From positions 34,004 through 98,003 of the forward strand of contig NZ_JAHLPV010000008.1 of NCBI RefSeq assembly GCF_018918095.1: a stretch of DNA of 64,000 nucleotides. Direction: 5' to 3'. Below are positions 16,376-26,544 of the stretch, piece by piece; within the stretch, counting starts at the first letter, position 1; the number at the start of each line of letters is the position of its first letter. The notes under the pieces were generated by a model, which saw only the letters and a list, made by a program, of their open reading frames with translations, was not told the DNA's origin and did no database searches. Position numbers and translations under genes: made by a program. This DNA comes from Acetivibrio sp. MSJd-27 (GTDB lineage: Bacteria; Bacillota; Clostridia; UMGS1840; HGM11507).

Positions 16376-18439
16376 ATGTATCAGGCATTGTACCGCAAAT
16401 GGCGTCCGCAGACCTTTTCGGATGTGATTGGCCAGGAGCATATCGTTGATACACTCAAAAATCAAATTATACATAACCGAATCTCACATGCATATCTGTT
16501 CTGCGGTTCCAGGGGAACAGGCAAGACGACGACGGCAAAGATTTTTTCACGGGCCGTCAATTGCCTTCATCCAGTAGACGGCAATCCTTGCAACGAGTGT
16601 GATGCCTGTCTTGGAATCTTGAACGGAAGCAATATTGACGTGGTGGAGATTGACGCCGCTTCCAACAATAAAGTGGACAATATTCGGGAGATTCGTGATG
16701 AAGTCATCTATCCTCCGGCGGATGTAAAATATAAAGTCTATATCATAGACGAGGCGCATATGCTGACCACCAGCGCCTTCAATGCCTTGCTCAAAACATT
16801 GGAGGAACCTCCGGCGTATGTGATTTTTATTTTGGCAACAACAGAGTTTCATAAGATACCGGCTACGATTCTGTCCCGATGCCAGAAATTTGATTTTAAA
16901 CGGATTACATATAGAGACACGGCCAAGCGGGTACAGCAGGTTGTGGAGAAGGATGGGCTGAAGGTTTCTTCAGAGGGGATCAAATTATTGGCCAAGGCTG
17001 CGGACGGTTCGATCCGCGACGCTCTGAGCATTCTTGACCAGTGTGTCAGCGCGGGAAAAGATGAGATCGGTTTTGAGGATATTGCCAACATATTGGGCGC
17101 TTCCGATCCCGTTTTTGTTTCAAAGCTGGGGAATGCCGTGATAGAGGAGAATATCTCTTCCGCATTGCTGATGGTAAATGAGGCGGTTTATAACGGAACG
17201 GATATCCTGAAACTGAGTGATGATTTAATCGAATATTTCCGTAATTTGATGATTGTGAAAACCACGAAAAAGCCCTTGGATGTATTAGATGTGTCGGAGG
17301 AAACGGTTGCGGAGTTGGAACAGATTGCAAAACGAATTCCTTTAAACCGGATTTTGCATATTATTGAAGTTCTTTTTGACACGATGAGCTATGCAAAATT
17401 TATCACCAATCCGAAAATTGCACTGGAAACCGCAATGCTGAAAATTGCGGCGAAAGAAACCGATCGGGATATGGATGCGATATTGAATCGAATCGAACTT
17501 TTGGAGCAGAAAGCCATGCAGGTTCCTGTCATGGAGGCTGTCAACCTATCTCAGCAATTTCCGGACACAGCGGAACGAATGGAAAATAGCTCTCAGACAT
17601 TTGTGGAAGAACCGATGTTTGCCGCTGAAGACAGCGAAGAAAATGTTTTACAGGAACAAGTTGAGGTTTCGCCGAAAGAAAATCAGAAAATGGACGAACC
17701 GGAATCTATCCTATTTGACGAAGGAATTCCGGTCGAAGAACTGTTGGAACAGGCAGATGAGCTTGCGCAGGAGGCCAATGAACCGGATCCGGGAGAGGAA
17801 CCGAAAGAAATTCCTGCTCCAGACACATATGCTATTTCGGAAGAAGAGCAGGATATTTCCGCTAAACCAGCGGATTTGCTGTCAGATGATGTCGGAATGA
17901 TGGAAGAAGCTTTTGACGGTTTTGTTCCAATGGAGGAGGAAGATTTGGCGGAAGCTTTTGACGGTTTTGTTCCAATGGAGGAGGAAGATTTGGCGGAAGC
18001 TTTCCAAAGTTTTGCGGAGGAGGCCGCTTCGGCAGAGAAAGAGGAGCCTGTTTCGGAGGAATCGGAAGATAGGAAAGTTTCTTCTCAGGATGTGGACCGA
18101 ATCGTTGAGGGCTTTGCGGAGATTATCAATGACGCTGCGGCAGATGCGGATTTTGCATTTCGAGGGATTATGGAGCGGGCAGAGATTCAAAAATCTTCCG
18201 AAACTGGGAATAAGATTTCGATCCTTTTCCGGCAAAATTCTCTTTACCATATTGCAAAAATGAGCAAATATGATAAAATAATTGTACAATCCGTAAAACG
18301 GCTTTTTGGCTTGGATATTTCTGTGGAACTGGAAGAGAAGCAGCAGAAAAAAGAGGAACCTGCCAACAAAGGGAACCCGCTGGATGATGTGATTCAAAAA
18401 ATTCAGGAAGATGATGAGATAAGATTTCATTTGGAGTAG
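16376..18439 (+). CDS. dnaX: DNA polymerase III subunits gamma and tau
   Basis: 687 aa. The clamp-loader ATPase core shows the GSRGTGKTTTAK Walker A (about 43), a zinc-binding Cys cluster (CLHPVDGNPCNECDAC), DEAH Walker B (IDEAHML) and SRCQKF sensor region. The region from about 360 to 590 is a low-complexity acidic linker rich in Glu; the C-terminal tau-like segment follows. DnaX loads the beta clamp and links polymerase to helicase. The linker contains an exact tandem duplication of 15 codons. It heads the dnaX-ybaB-recR cluster. Confidence 0.97.
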   Translation: MYQALYRKWRPQTFSDVIGQEHIVDTLKNQIIHNRISHAYLFCGSRGTGKTTTAKIFSRAVNCLHPVDGNPCNECDACLGILNGSNIDVVEIDAASNNKVDNIREIRDEVIYPPADVKYKVYIIDEAHMLTTSAFNALLKTLEEPPAYVIFILATTEFHKIPATILSRCQKFDFKRITYRDTAKRVQQVVEKDGLKVSSEGIKLLAKAADGSIRDALSILDQCVSAGKDEIGFEDIANILGASDPVFVSKLGNAVIEENISSALLMVNEAVYNGTDILKLSDDLIEYFRNLMIVKTTKKPLDVLDVSEETVAELEQIAKRIPLNRILHIIEVLFDTMSYAKFITNPKIALETAMLKIAAKETDRDMDAILNRIELLEQKAMQVPVMEAVNLSQQFPDTAERMENSSQTFVEEPMFAAEDSEENVLQEQVEVSPKENQKMDEPESILFDEGIPVEELLEQADELAQEANEPDPGEEPKEIPAPDTYAISEEEQDISAKPADLLSDDVGMMEEAFDGFVPMEEEDLAEAFDGFVPMEEEDLAEAFQSFAEEAASAEKEEPVSEESEDRKVSSQDVDRIVEGFAEIINDAAADADFAFRGIMERAEIQKSSETGNKISILFRQNSLYHIAKMSKYDKIIVQSVKRLFGLDISVELEEKQQKKEEPANKGNPLDDVIQKIQEDDEIRFHLE
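17906..17995 (+). repeat. Exact 45-bp tandem duplication inside dnaX
   Basis: Two identical 45-base units (17906-17950, 17951-17995) encode EAFDGFVPMEEEDLA twice; a third partial unit (EAFQSF) follows. In frame, within the disordered linker. Confidence 0.95.
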
Positions 18440-18455
18440 AAAGGAATGTGAAGAG

Positions 18456-18806
18456 ATGGCAAGACAGAAATTTCCCATGGGCGGCATGGGCGGAATGAAT
18501 ATGAACAATATGATCAAACAGGCGCAGAAAATGCAGGAGGATTTATTGAAGGCACAGGAATCCTTTGATGCGGAAGTGATGGATGTTACCAGTGGAGGCG
18601 GTGCCGTGAAGCTGAAAATCAGCGGAAAAAATGAGATACAGGAGCTGAAACTCGATCCGGAGGTTGTCGATCCGGAAGATGTTGAAATGTTGGAGGACTT
18701 GATTGTGGCTGCCGTCAATGAGGGCATTAAGACGGTGGAGAAAGCAAAACAGGAAAAGATGGGAAAGGTTACCGGCAATTTGGGCGGTATGCCCGGCCTG
18801 TTTTAA
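18456..18806 (+). CDS. YbaB/EbfC nucleoid-associated protein
   Basis: 116 aa, AAAGGAATG ribosome site. It has the Met/Gly-rich N terminus and the family core GGGAVKLKISG and LEDLIVAAVNEGI. It binds DNA as a dimer and may bridge or coat it; exact role unsettled. The position between dnaX and recR is the standard one. Confidence 0.95.
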   Translation: MARQKFPMGGMGGMNMNNMIKQAQKMQEDLLKAQESFDAEVMDVTSGGGAVKLKISGKNEIQELKLDPEVVDPEDVEMLEDLIVAAVNEGIKTVEKAKQEKMGKVTGNLGGMPGLF

Positions 18807-18818
18807 GGAAAAAAGCGT

Positions 18819-19418
18819 ATGAGTTATTTTGTCGCACCGCTGGCAAGCTTGATTGAAGAATTTAATAAACTGCCGGGGATTGGCAAGAAAACAGCGCAGA
18901 GACTGGCGTTTTATGTGATATCCAGGGATAAAGGATATGCGGAGGATTTTGCCAAGGCGCTTATGGATGCAAAAGAAAAGATAAAATACTGCACCCAATG
19001 TTTCCACATCACCGATAAAGAACGTTGCGATATCTGCGGGAATCCTAACAGGGACCCGTCAGTTATCTGTGTAGTCGAGAGTCCGAAGGATGTTCTGGCA
19101 ATGGAAAACACCAAAGAATACCATGGCGTTTACCATGTGCTGCACGGAGCAATATCGCCGTTAAATGAAATCGGACCGGATGATATCCGAATAAAAGAGC
19201 TGATAGAACGGGTTGCAAAGGGCGGAATCAAAGAAGTCATTCTCGCCACCAATGCCAATGTGGAAGGGGAAACAACAGCTCTTTATATTGCGAAAATGCT
19301 CAAGCCCTTTTGTGAGAAAATTACCCGCCTGGCGAACGGCCTTCCGGTGGGTGCGGATATTGAGTATGCAGATGAAGTGACGCTGGTGCGGGCTTTGGAA
19401 GGCAGATATGGGATATAG
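18819..19418 (+). CDS. recR: Recombination mediator RecR
   Basis: 199 aa. Helix-hairpin-helix [11 protein letters not shown], a four-Cys zinc finger ([17 protein letters not shown]), then a Toprim domain with CVVE and the [13 protein letters not shown] signature. It works with RecF/RecO to load RecA at single-strand gaps. It is 12 bases after the YbaB gene. Confidence 0.97.
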   Translation: MSYFVAPLASLIEEFNKLPGIGKKTAQRLAFYVISRDKGYAEDFAKALMDAKEKIKYCTQCFHITDKERCDICGNPNRDPSVICVVESPKDVLAMENTKEYHGVYHVLHGAISPLNEIGPDDIRIKELIERVAKGGIKEVILATNANVEGETTALYIAKMLKPFCEKITRLANGLPVGADIEYADEVTLVRALEGRYGI

Positions 19419-19429
19419 GAGTGTTGAAC

Positions 19430-20413
19430 ATGACGGACGGGACGCGGGTCATAAAAAAGCGGACCAGAAAATATATAAAGATACCATACGACTTTTTCGA
19501 AAGGCATTTGCCTCTGGCAAATGCCAATTATTTAAAAATTTATTTATATGCTTACTATGCGGCAACCAATGACGAGTCTGAACTGAACAGTGAGATTATT
19601 ATGGAAAAACTGGGTGTCAGCAGAGAGGAAATCGAGGCAGCCTGGCAGTATTTCAGCAAGGCGGGATTGATCAGCATTGAAGAGAATTCCATTGAATTTT
19701 TGGATCTGGAAACCGTTTATAAAAATGGGAGAAATGCTTCGCCGCATCCAGCTTCCGCCGTACCGAAAAAGAAGGCGGACGCGGTACGTTTTCTTGCGGG
19801 AAATACAGAATTCAAGAAACAGATATCCTATATTGAAATGCAGATAGGCAGCGAGATATCCCACAAAGATCTGGAGGAACTGTATGATCTGTTTGTGGAA
19901 AACCGGGTACCCTTTGATGTTGTGGCAGCTGCCGCCGGCCATTGCGTATCCAGAGGAATTAAAAATATTTCCTATATTTCAAAGGTAGCTTTTGAATGGT
20001 TTTCTCAAGGGTTGACTGATTATGAAAAAATTGAGGAATATCTCTGGAACAAGGAACAGCATATACCGCAGATGGCTGAGACGGATAAATACACAGAACT
20101 TAGGGAACTGTTTCTGTTAAACAGAGATTTCTATGACATAGAGAAGAAGTATATTGATTCCTGGATCGGTGAATATGGTGCCACAAAAGAGAAAATCAAG
20201 GATGCGATTGACAAGACGATCCTTAATACGGGAAAAATCAACTTTCCTTATATTGATAAGGTAATCAAGACAAACGCAGCCGGGACTTATCAAAAACCCC
20301 TCTCCACGGTTTCTTATGGAAAGAAAACAGCGTTTCATAATTACAACCAGTCTGGCTTTGACTACGATAAAATCAGTGAGGCATTGCGGGCAAAACAGAC
20401 CCGTGAAAAATAG
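19430..20413 (+). CDS. DnaD-domain replication initiation protein
   Basis: 327 aa from ATG 19430 (AGGAG 8 bases ahead); a GTG at 19421 overlaps that site and is less likely. The N-terminal half resembles winged-helix primosomal proteins. Two C-terminal DnaD-like helical modules follow (about 125-200 and 215-290, the latter with a YIDSWIGEYGA segment), as in DnaB/DnaD of Firmicutes. It is followed at once by a DnaI/DnaC-like loader, so the pair is probably the primosome that brings the replicative helicase to DNA. Confidence 0.85.
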   Translation: MTDGTRVIKKRTRKYIKIPYDFFERHLPLANANYLKIYLYAYYAATNDESELNSEIIMEKLGVSREEIEAAWQYFSKAGLISIEENSIEFLDLETVYKNGRNASPHPASAVPKKKADAVRFLAGNTEFKKQISYIEMQIGSEISHKDLEELYDLFVENRVPFDVVAAAAGHCVSRGIKNISYISKVAFEWFSQGLTDYEKIEEYLWNKEQHIPQMAETDKYTELRELFLLNRDFYDIEKKYIDSWIGEYGATKEKIKDAIDKTILNTGKINFPYIDKVIKTNAAGTYQKPLSTVSYGKKTAFHNYNQSGFDYDKISEALRAKQTREK

Positions 20414-20424
20414 GGGAGGCAGAG

Positions 20425-21414
20425 ATGGGATACAGTAAGGATATTTACCGCCTGGCCTATGAGCAGCTGGAACAGAAAAGAGAGCGCAACAAACAGGAAC
20501 TGGAGCGGCGGAAACAAGAGATAGAACAAAAGATTCCCGAGTACAGGACGGCAAGACTTCAGCTTTTTTCTCTGATTGAAGAAGGGGTGAGAATGGTATC
20601 GGAAAAGAGAGGACACCTCACCGGAACAGAAATCAAAGAGATGGCGAATAGCCTTGAATGCAAAAAAAGAGACTTGCTTGTCCAAAATGGATATCCAGCT
20701 AACTATCTGGATGATATTTATGATTGCAGTGTGTGCCGTGATACCGGCTTTGTCATGGATAGAATGTGTACCTGTCTAGATAAAATTTTGCGGGATACCG
20801 CCTACAATCAAAGCAGTATTAAGTATATTCTGGATGTGCAGGACATATCGGATTTCCGTCTGGACTATTATGACAGCTATGAAAAGAACGGCTATCCAAG
20901 TTCCCGCAGCAACATGGAGCGCATCTTGGCGGTCTCCAAACAATTTATTGAATGTTTTGATCAGCCTGCGGAAAAGAGTTTGCTTTTTTCTGGAAGCACA
21001 GGGCTTGGCAAGACGTTTCTCTCCAGCTGTGTTGCACGGGAGATTCTGGGACGGGAGCACAGTGTGTTCTATCAGACGGCTGCAAAAATTATTGATATCA
21101 TAGAGGATTATAAATTTTACCGTAAGGAAGCCAAATACGATATTGAAAACGCTATGGAGAACATCTATCAGTCCGATTTACTGATTATCGATGATTTGGG
21201 CACAGAAGCCAGAACAACATACAGTATCTCTGCTATTTTTGAAATTGTGAATACCCGGCTTTTGAACCATAAAAAGATGATTATCAATTCCAATTTAGGG
21301 CTCAGAGACATGGAACAGATTTATACGACCCGCCTTACTTCCAGATTTATCGGCTCTTTTCATCTCTGTGAATTCTATGGCGAGGATATCCGCTTGTTAA
21401 AAGCGCTGAAATAA
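20425..21414 (+). CDS. DnaI/DnaC-like helicase loader ATPase
   Basis: 329 aa, GGGAGG ribosome site. It has an N-terminal charged helical region, a Cys cluster (CSVCRDTGFVMDRMCTCL) that probably binds zinc as in DnaI, then an AAA+ domain: GSTGLGKTFLSS Walker A (about 191) and LLIIDDLGTE Walker B. It should load the replicative helicase with the preceding DnaD-type protein. Confidence 0.9.
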   Translation: MGYSKDIYRLAYEQLEQKRERNKQELERRKQEIEQKIPEYRTARLQLFSLIEEGVRMVSEKRGHLTGTEIKEMANSLECKKRDLLVQNGYPANYLDDIYDCSVCRDTGFVMDRMCTCLDKILRDTAYNQSSIKYILDVQDISDFRLDYYDSYEKNGYPSSRSNMERILAVSKQFIECFDQPAEKSLLFSGSTGLGKTFLSSCVAREILGREHSVFYQTAAKIIDIIEDYKFYRKEAKYDIENAMENIYQSDLLIIDDLGTEARTTYSISAIFEIVNTRLLNHKKMIINSNLGLRDMEQIYTTRLTSRFIGSFHLCEFYGEDIRLLKALK

Positions 21415-21447
21415 AGAGGGAATTTCTAGTAAAAACTGTTTGGACTA

Positions 21448-21476
21448 TTGATTTTATAAGCGTTGTGTGTTAAGAT
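21448..21476 (+). promoter_or_regulatory. Promoter of the 964-aa SLH protein
   Basis: TTGATT (21448-21453), 17-bp spacer, TAAGAT (21471-21476); a strong AAAGGAGG ribosome site follows just before the gene. Confidence 0.55.
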
Positions 21477-21514
21477 AACTATGTGGTTGTGTAAAAACAA
21501 AGGAGGAAAAATAC

Positions 21515-24409
21515 ATGAAAATTTTCAAAAAGCTTACAGTACTTACACTGGCAATTGCAATGCTGTTTTCCATGAACGTGTTTGCGCTGCAATTCCCTGA
21601 TGTGGCAGCTGATGATAAGAATCAGGAATCCATTGATGTGTTATCATCCCTGGGAATTATCAAAGGCTATGACGACGGTCAGTTTAAGCCGGACAAGACG
21701 GTAACCAGAGCGGAAATCACTTCCCTGATTGTCAGAATGTTGGGGTTAAGCTCTATCAATAGCTCTGTTGTGGACTCGCCTTATATCGATGTCCCGGGAG
21801 ATCACTGGGCTATCTCCGATATTAAAACCGCTACAAATCTGGGGATTATCAAAGGGCACGGAGACGGCAATTTCGGACCTGAAGATGATGTTACTTATGA
21901 ACAGGCTGTAAAAATGGCCGTTGCAATGCTGGGGTATGAACCTTTGGCAGTCAGCAAAGGCGGATGGCCGAATGGTTACATGCAGCAGGCAAGAGATCTG
22001 AACATGCTGAAAAACAGTGAGATGGCGCAGGAATCTCCGGCACCTAGAAAAATCATTGCTCAGATTCTCTACAATTCTCTGGAGATCGATCTGATGGAAA
22101 AGACCACGGTTTCCGGATCGGATGAACCTCTCTATGAGATCAAAAAAGGAAAAAACGTTTTAAATTATTATCTGAAAATGACCAAACATGAAGGCGTTGT
22201 CATTGCAAACAGCATCAGCCGCTTGGATGGAACCGAGAGCGCCCTTTTGGACGATGAGATTGAAATTTCCACAAAATCTTCCGGAAATGTGAAGATTCAG
22301 GTTGACAAGCTGACTGGCATTAAGGATATGCTGGGTATCAACGTCTATGCATATACCAAACAGGATGATACAAAGACACATAATGTGCTTTGCCATTATA
22401 TGACAAAGTCCAAAATTAAGACAACTGAAATTTCCACTTCCGATGTGACCATCACTGGTTTCACATCTTCTGCAATCACCTATGAAAAGGAAAATGATTC
22501 CAAAGAGTATAAAATCACGCTTGCTTCCAATCCGATTATGATTTATAACGGCAAGTATATCAATTTCAACTATGCACTTAACAATGATCTTGCAATTCCG
22601 ACCATCGGTAAAATAACAGTAACGGATTCCGGTGATGGAAACAGCCTGATCAATGTGCAGAGTTACCAGAACTATGTCGTAAAGAATACCGACTCCAGCA
22701 CCAATGAGATTTTTACTCAGCTTCCGGTTGGACCAGATAAGGTCAGCACTCTGAAAGTTCCGCTAGATGAGGAATTTGATTGGGATGTTAAAATTCTGAA
22801 GGACAATGCAAACGCGTCTTTCAGCGCAATCAAGGCAAACAGTGTCCTGACGGTTCTGCAGAGCGATGAATCACAGGTGGGCAAAAAGATCATGACAATC
22901 TACTTGACCGATACCAAAAAGACAGGAAAGATTTCTCAGGAAGACGGCGATAATCTGTATATTGACGGAAAAGCATATAAAGTCTCTCCCTCCCTGAAAG
23001 GTACCGATATTGCGGATAAAATCAAATATGACGCTTCCGGTACGTTCTATCTGGACTATTTTGGAAATATCGCATACGCAGACTTTAACGCGGCTACCGC
23101 TTCCGACCGTTACGGGTATATCACCAGCTGCGGTGTGATCAATGACACTGCCGGTGAGATTGAAGCGGGTGCAAAAATTTATGACTACACGACCAAGACA
23201 CATAAAAAGCTGACCTTTAACACCCGTGTAAAAGTTGACGGAAAATCTTATTCCGATCACAATGAGATTCTTACCTATCTGGAAGATGTTGCTTCCACTT
23301 TGGTCAACAAGGATGAAAGCGATAATTCCACTTATTCACAGCCTGTTAAATTTGTTCTGAACGCCAATAACAAAGTTACGGAAATTGATACTGTCAAAAA
23401 AGGTGAGAATGAGACGAGTAACTTTGTTCCGGATCCGAGCTATAGTTTTGGCAGTGCCACATACAATTCTACCAATAAATACTTTAAACAGGGTACGAAA
23501 ACCGTTGCGAAAATAGACAGCAAGACCATTGTGTTCTCTGTACCTACTGACAGAACACAGGAAAGTGAATACGGAATCAAGACATACAGCTATTTCAAAA
23601 ACAATACTCCTTATAACTTTGAAGTGTTCGAGGTAGATGAAAACGGTATCGCAAAGGTATTGGTGCTATATGCATCTAACTTTGACGCGAAGGTTCATTA
23701 CGATTCTTCTGCAATTGTTGTCACAGAAGTTGGCAAGACAGTTACCGATCCGATAAGCGGCGAGCCAAAGAGCCAGATTACTGGTTTTGATATCCGTCAC
23801 GGCGGAACCGTTACAAAACTGGTTGACAGTGCTGATTATATCAGCGGAATTGCAGTCGGTGACGTTATCAGCTTTGGTGTAGACAATCAGGGGCTGATCA
23901 ACGATCAGGTATTTAAGTATGTAGACATCGACGATGCAGTGGCAAACACCTATCCGGAGGACATGACCGGTACTAGTGCACAGGCAGACAAAGATAACTA
24001 TCCGTTAAGAAAAGTGCTGATGGGTGAAGATTTGACTTCTCCTTATCTAAACAATACAAGTATTGTTAGTTTGGGTGGTTCGAAACATTCTTATATTTTC
24101 GGTACACCTGTAAGTAAAGTGGTCAGCGATGATGGAGATATGAGCCTAACTATGACCTACAAAAAACCGGGCGAAGATGGCTTTGATGCGGAAGAAAATC
24201 AGAAAACTTTCTCTATCAAGAGTAACACCAGAGTTGCAGTTTATGATTCATCCTTGAGTGGTGATAATAAATTGACTATTGTAAACAGTTCAGATATCGC
24301 TTCTAAGATGTCCGGTTTGCAGACATATTCCGATAATCCTACAGGATATAATAAGATTTTCGTGTATGTCTATGACGATGCAATTCGTGCACTGTATATT
24401 ATAAAATAA
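21515..24409 (+). CDS. Large secreted SLH-domain surface protein
   Basis: 964 aa, AAAGGAGG ribosome site. Signal peptide about residues 1-24 (cleaved near VFA). Two clear SLH repeats (FPDV...LGIIKGYDDGQFKPDKTVTRAE and the matching LGIIKGHGDGNFGPEDDVTYEQ) and a weaker third follow, to about residue 190. The remaining 770 residues are rich in Lys, Asp, Thr and Ser with beta-strand patterning and no catalytic motif I recognise. SLH domains hold proteins on pyruvylated wall polymer. The size, codon regularity and strong translation signals suggest an abundant surface-layer-like protein. It stands alone, with its own promoter and terminator. Confidence 0.88.
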   Translation: MKIFKKLTVLTLAIAMLFSMNVFALQFPDVAADDKNQESIDVLSSLGIIKGYDDGQFKPDKTVTRAEITSLIVRMLGLSSINSSVVDSPYIDVPGDHWAISDIKTATNLGIIKGHGDGNFGPEDDVTYEQAVKMAVAMLGYEPLAVSKGGWPNGYMQQARDLNMLKNSEMAQESPAPRKIIAQILYNSLEIDLMEKTTVSGSDEPLYEIKKGKNVLNYYLKMTKHEGVVIANSISRLDGTESALLDDEIEISTKSSGNVKIQVDKLTGIKDMLGINVYAYTKQDDTKTHNVLCHYMTKSKIKTTEISTSDVTITGFTSSAITYEKENDSKEYKITLASNPIMIYNGKYINFNYALNNDLAIPTIGKITVTDSGDGNSLINVQSYQNYVVKNTDSSTNEIFTQLPVGPDKVSTLKVPLDEEFDWDVKILKDNANASFSAIKANSVLTVLQSDESQVGKKIMTIYLTDTKKTGKISQEDGDNLYIDGKAYKVSPSLKGTDIADKIKYDASGTFYLDYFGNIAYADFNAATASDRYGYITSCGVINDTAGEIEAGAKIYDYTTKTHKKLTFNTRVKVDGKSYSDHNEILTYLEDVASTLVNKDESDNSTYSQPVKFVLNANNKVTEIDTVKKGENETSNFVPDPSYSFGSATYNSTNKYFKQGTKTVAKIDSKTIVFSVPTDRTQESEYGIKTYSYFKNNTPYNFEVFEVDENGIAKVLVLYASNFDAKVHYDSSAIVVTEVGKTVTDPISGEPKSQITGFDIRHGGTVTKLVDSADYISGIAVGDVISFGVDNQGLINDQVFKYVDIDDAVANTYPEDMTGTSAQADKDNYPLRKVLMGEDLTSPYLNNTSIVSLGGSKHSYIFGTPVSKVVSDDGDMSLTMTYKKPGEDGFDAEENQKTFSIKSNTRVAVYDSSLSGDNKLTIVNSSDIASKMSGLQTYSDNPTGYNKIFVYVYDDAIRALYIIK

Positions 24410-24425
24410 TTTTAATACGATTTTG

Positions 24426-24462
24426 GAGGCAGGGTGCTGAAAGGTGCCTTGTCTCTTTTTTT
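24426..24462 (+). terminator. Intrinsic terminator after the SLH protein
   Basis: GAGGCAGGG/...CCTTGTCTC stem with G-T pairs, then seven T. Confidence 0.75.
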
Positions 24463-24479
24463 ATGTTGCACAATAAACA

Positions 24480-24508
24480 TTGCAAATAGTGAGGGAAACT
24501 GATATAAT
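24480..24508 (+). promoter_or_regulatory. Sigma-A promoter of the recX-rimO-pgsA operon
   Basis: TTGCAA (24480-24485), 17-bp spacer, TATAAT (24503-24508). Confidence 0.7.
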
Positions 24509-24577
24509 AAATAAGATGGAAATCAGGTGGCAAAGAGACTGGAAATCGGTAGGAGCTCTTCCCGGAGGTAGCACAGT

Positions 24578-25204
24578 ATGAGGATTACAGATATTCAGCT
24601 GCAGAAAAATCAAAAGAATAGAGTAAACGTATGGATTGATGGTTCTTTTGCTTTTGGCATGTTTGAAAAGGATGCAGCTGCGCTGAAACTACAGGTAGAT
24701 CAAGAATTAAGTGAAGCCCAGCTGAGTGAGATCAAACAGAATATTGTGCTGAGAAATGCGAAAGAGACGGCGCTTCAGTTACTGTCACGGCGGGATTTTA
24801 CCAAGCAAATGATGCTGGAAAAGCTAAAACAGAAACAGATCCCGGAAGATATAGCCGAACAGGTGATTATCTTTTTAAAAGAATACCATTATTTAGATGA
24901 TGAGGTTTATGCAAAGAGATATGTAAAATATTATAGCGAAACAAGAGGAAAGCACCGATTGAGGCAGGAGCTTCTGCAGAAAGGTATTGACAGTGAAATA
25001 ATTGACAGAGCTTTGAAAGAAGTGAGTCAGGAGGAAGCTTTATACCGTATAGCGGAAAAAAAGATAATGACACTTCCGCCAAATTACGGGAAAAAGGATC
25101 TCCAACGTCTGAAAAATTATTTTCTGCGGCGCGGCTTTTCCTATGATGAGATAAATGCCTGTTTCAGCAGGCTGACAGACGAGAAAGAATGGAGTAACGA
25201 TTGA
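24578..25204 (+). CDS. recX: Regulatory protein RecX
   Basis: 208 aa. Three-helix RecX repeats are visible, with RRDFTKQMMLEKLKQK and YLDDEVYAKRYVKYYSETRGKHRLRQEL motifs. RecX binds RecA filaments and limits their activity. Its stop overlaps the rimO start by one base. Confidence 0.93.
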   Translation: MRITDIQLQKNQKNRVNVWIDGSFAFGMFEKDAAALKLQVDQELSEAQLSEIKQNIVLRNAKETALQLLSRRDFTKQMMLEKLKQKQIPEDIAEQVIIFLKEYHYLDDEVYAKRYVKYYSETRGKHRLRQELLQKGIDSEIIDRALKEVSQEEALYRIAEKKIMTLPPNYGKKDLQRLKNYFLRRGFSYDEINACFSRLTDEKEWSND

Positions 25205-26544
25205 TGATAAAAGTTTTTGTAGTATCTTTGGGTTGCTCAAAGAACCACTGTGATCTGGAAAACATGATGGCAATCTTGAAAGAAAACGGATACGAGATCA
25301 CCCTGAATGATAGAGAAGCGGATATTGCCATTGTCAATACTTGCGGCTTTATACAATCCGCAAAGGAAGAAGCGATTGAGAATATTTTGAACTGTGCGGA
25401 GCTGAAAGAAACAGGAAGCCTGAAAGCTTTAATCGTCAGCGGATGTCTGGCGCAGCGTTATAAGGAAGAACTGCTGAGAGAATTCCCGGAGATCGATGCT
25501 GTGGTGGGTGTTTTTGATTTTGATGAAATCCATTCTATCGTAAAAGAATCATTGGAAGGAAAAAGGAGAACTTATGTACAAAAGAGTTCTTTGCATTCTT
25601 TTGATCGGATGGAGCGAATTCAGACAACTCCCTTTTATACTGCCTACCTAAAAATAGCGGAGGGTTGCGATAACTGCTGCGCTTACTGTGCCATTCCGAA
25701 GATTCGCGGCAGATTCCGGAGCCGTTCTATGGAATCATTGACGAGGGAAGCACAAAAGCTGGTAGACAGCGGTGTCCGTGAACTGATACTGGTGGCTCAG
25801 GATACAACTCGGTACGGGATGGATCTCTATGGAAGCCCCAAACTGAAAGAGCTTCTTGAAACGCTCAGCCAAATTGAGGATTTGGACTGGATACGTATTC
25901 ACTACATGTATCCGGAGATGATAACGGAGGATCTTCTTTCCTATATCAAAGAGAATCCAAAGGTTTTAAATTATTTTGATATTCCGATTCAGCATATCAA
26001 TGACAGAATTTTAAAGCGGATGAACCGCCGCAGCAATCGGGGACAGATAGAAAGTCTCATGCTCCGGATCCGACAAACCATACCAGACGCATGCATTCGA
26101 ACGACGGTTATCGTCGGCTTTCCCACCGAGACGCAGCAGGAGGCGGACGAACTGGAGCAATTTATCCGCCAAATAAAATTTGACCGATTAGGCTGTTTTC
26201 CTTTTTCCCGTGAAGAGGATACCAAAGCCTATGATATGGAAGGACAGCTTCCGGAAAAAGTGAAACAGGCACGCTATAAGCAGATTATGGCGGCACAGCA
26301 GGATGTGATGTTTGAAAACAACAGCAGGGAGCCTGGGAAAATTTACGATGTGCTGGTGGAAGGGTATGACAGCAATCAGAATGTCTATTTCGGAAGAAGC
26401 TACAAGGACAGTGTGGATATTGACGGTTATGTGATTTTTCCATCTGAGAGAGAGATTGAATTCGGCGATATCGTCAGAGTTCGTATTTCGGAGGCGCAGG
26501 ATTATGATTTGATAGGAGTGTTAACAGATGAATTTACCGAATAA
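25204..26544 (+). CDS. rimO: Ribosomal protein S12 methylthiotransferase RimO
   Basis: 446 aa from ATG 25204, which shares a base with the recX stop; an in-frame TTG three bases upstream is less likely. N-terminal MTTase/UPF0004 domain with SLGCSKNHCDLE; radical SAM motif CDNCCAYC (C-x3-C-x2-C, about residue 155); C-terminal TRAM domain. SLGCSKN and the 446-aa length point to RimO rather than MiaB. It adds a methylthio group to an Asp of ribosomal protein S12 using two iron-sulfur clusters. Confidence 0.95.
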   Translation: MIKVFVVSLGCSKNHCDLENMMAILKENGYEITLNDREADIAIVNTCGFIQSAKEEAIENILNCAELKETGSLKALIVSGCLAQRYKEELLREFPEIDAVVGVFDFDEIHSIVKESLEGKRRTYVQKSSLHSFDRMERIQTTPFYTAYLKIAEGCDNCCAYCAIPKIRGRFRSRSMESLTREAQKLVDSGVRELILVAQDTTRYGMDLYGSPKLKELLETLSQIEDLDWIRIHYMYPEMITEDLLSYIKENPKVLNYFDIPIQHINDRILKRMNRRSNRGQIESLMLRIRQTIPDACIRTTVIVGFPTETQQEADELEQFIRQIKFDRLGCFPFSREEDTKAYDMEGQLPEKVKQARYKQIMAAQQDVMFENNSREPGKIYDVLVEGYDSNQNVYFGRSYKDSVDIDGYVIFPSEREIEFGDIVRVRISEAQDYDLIGVLTDEFTE

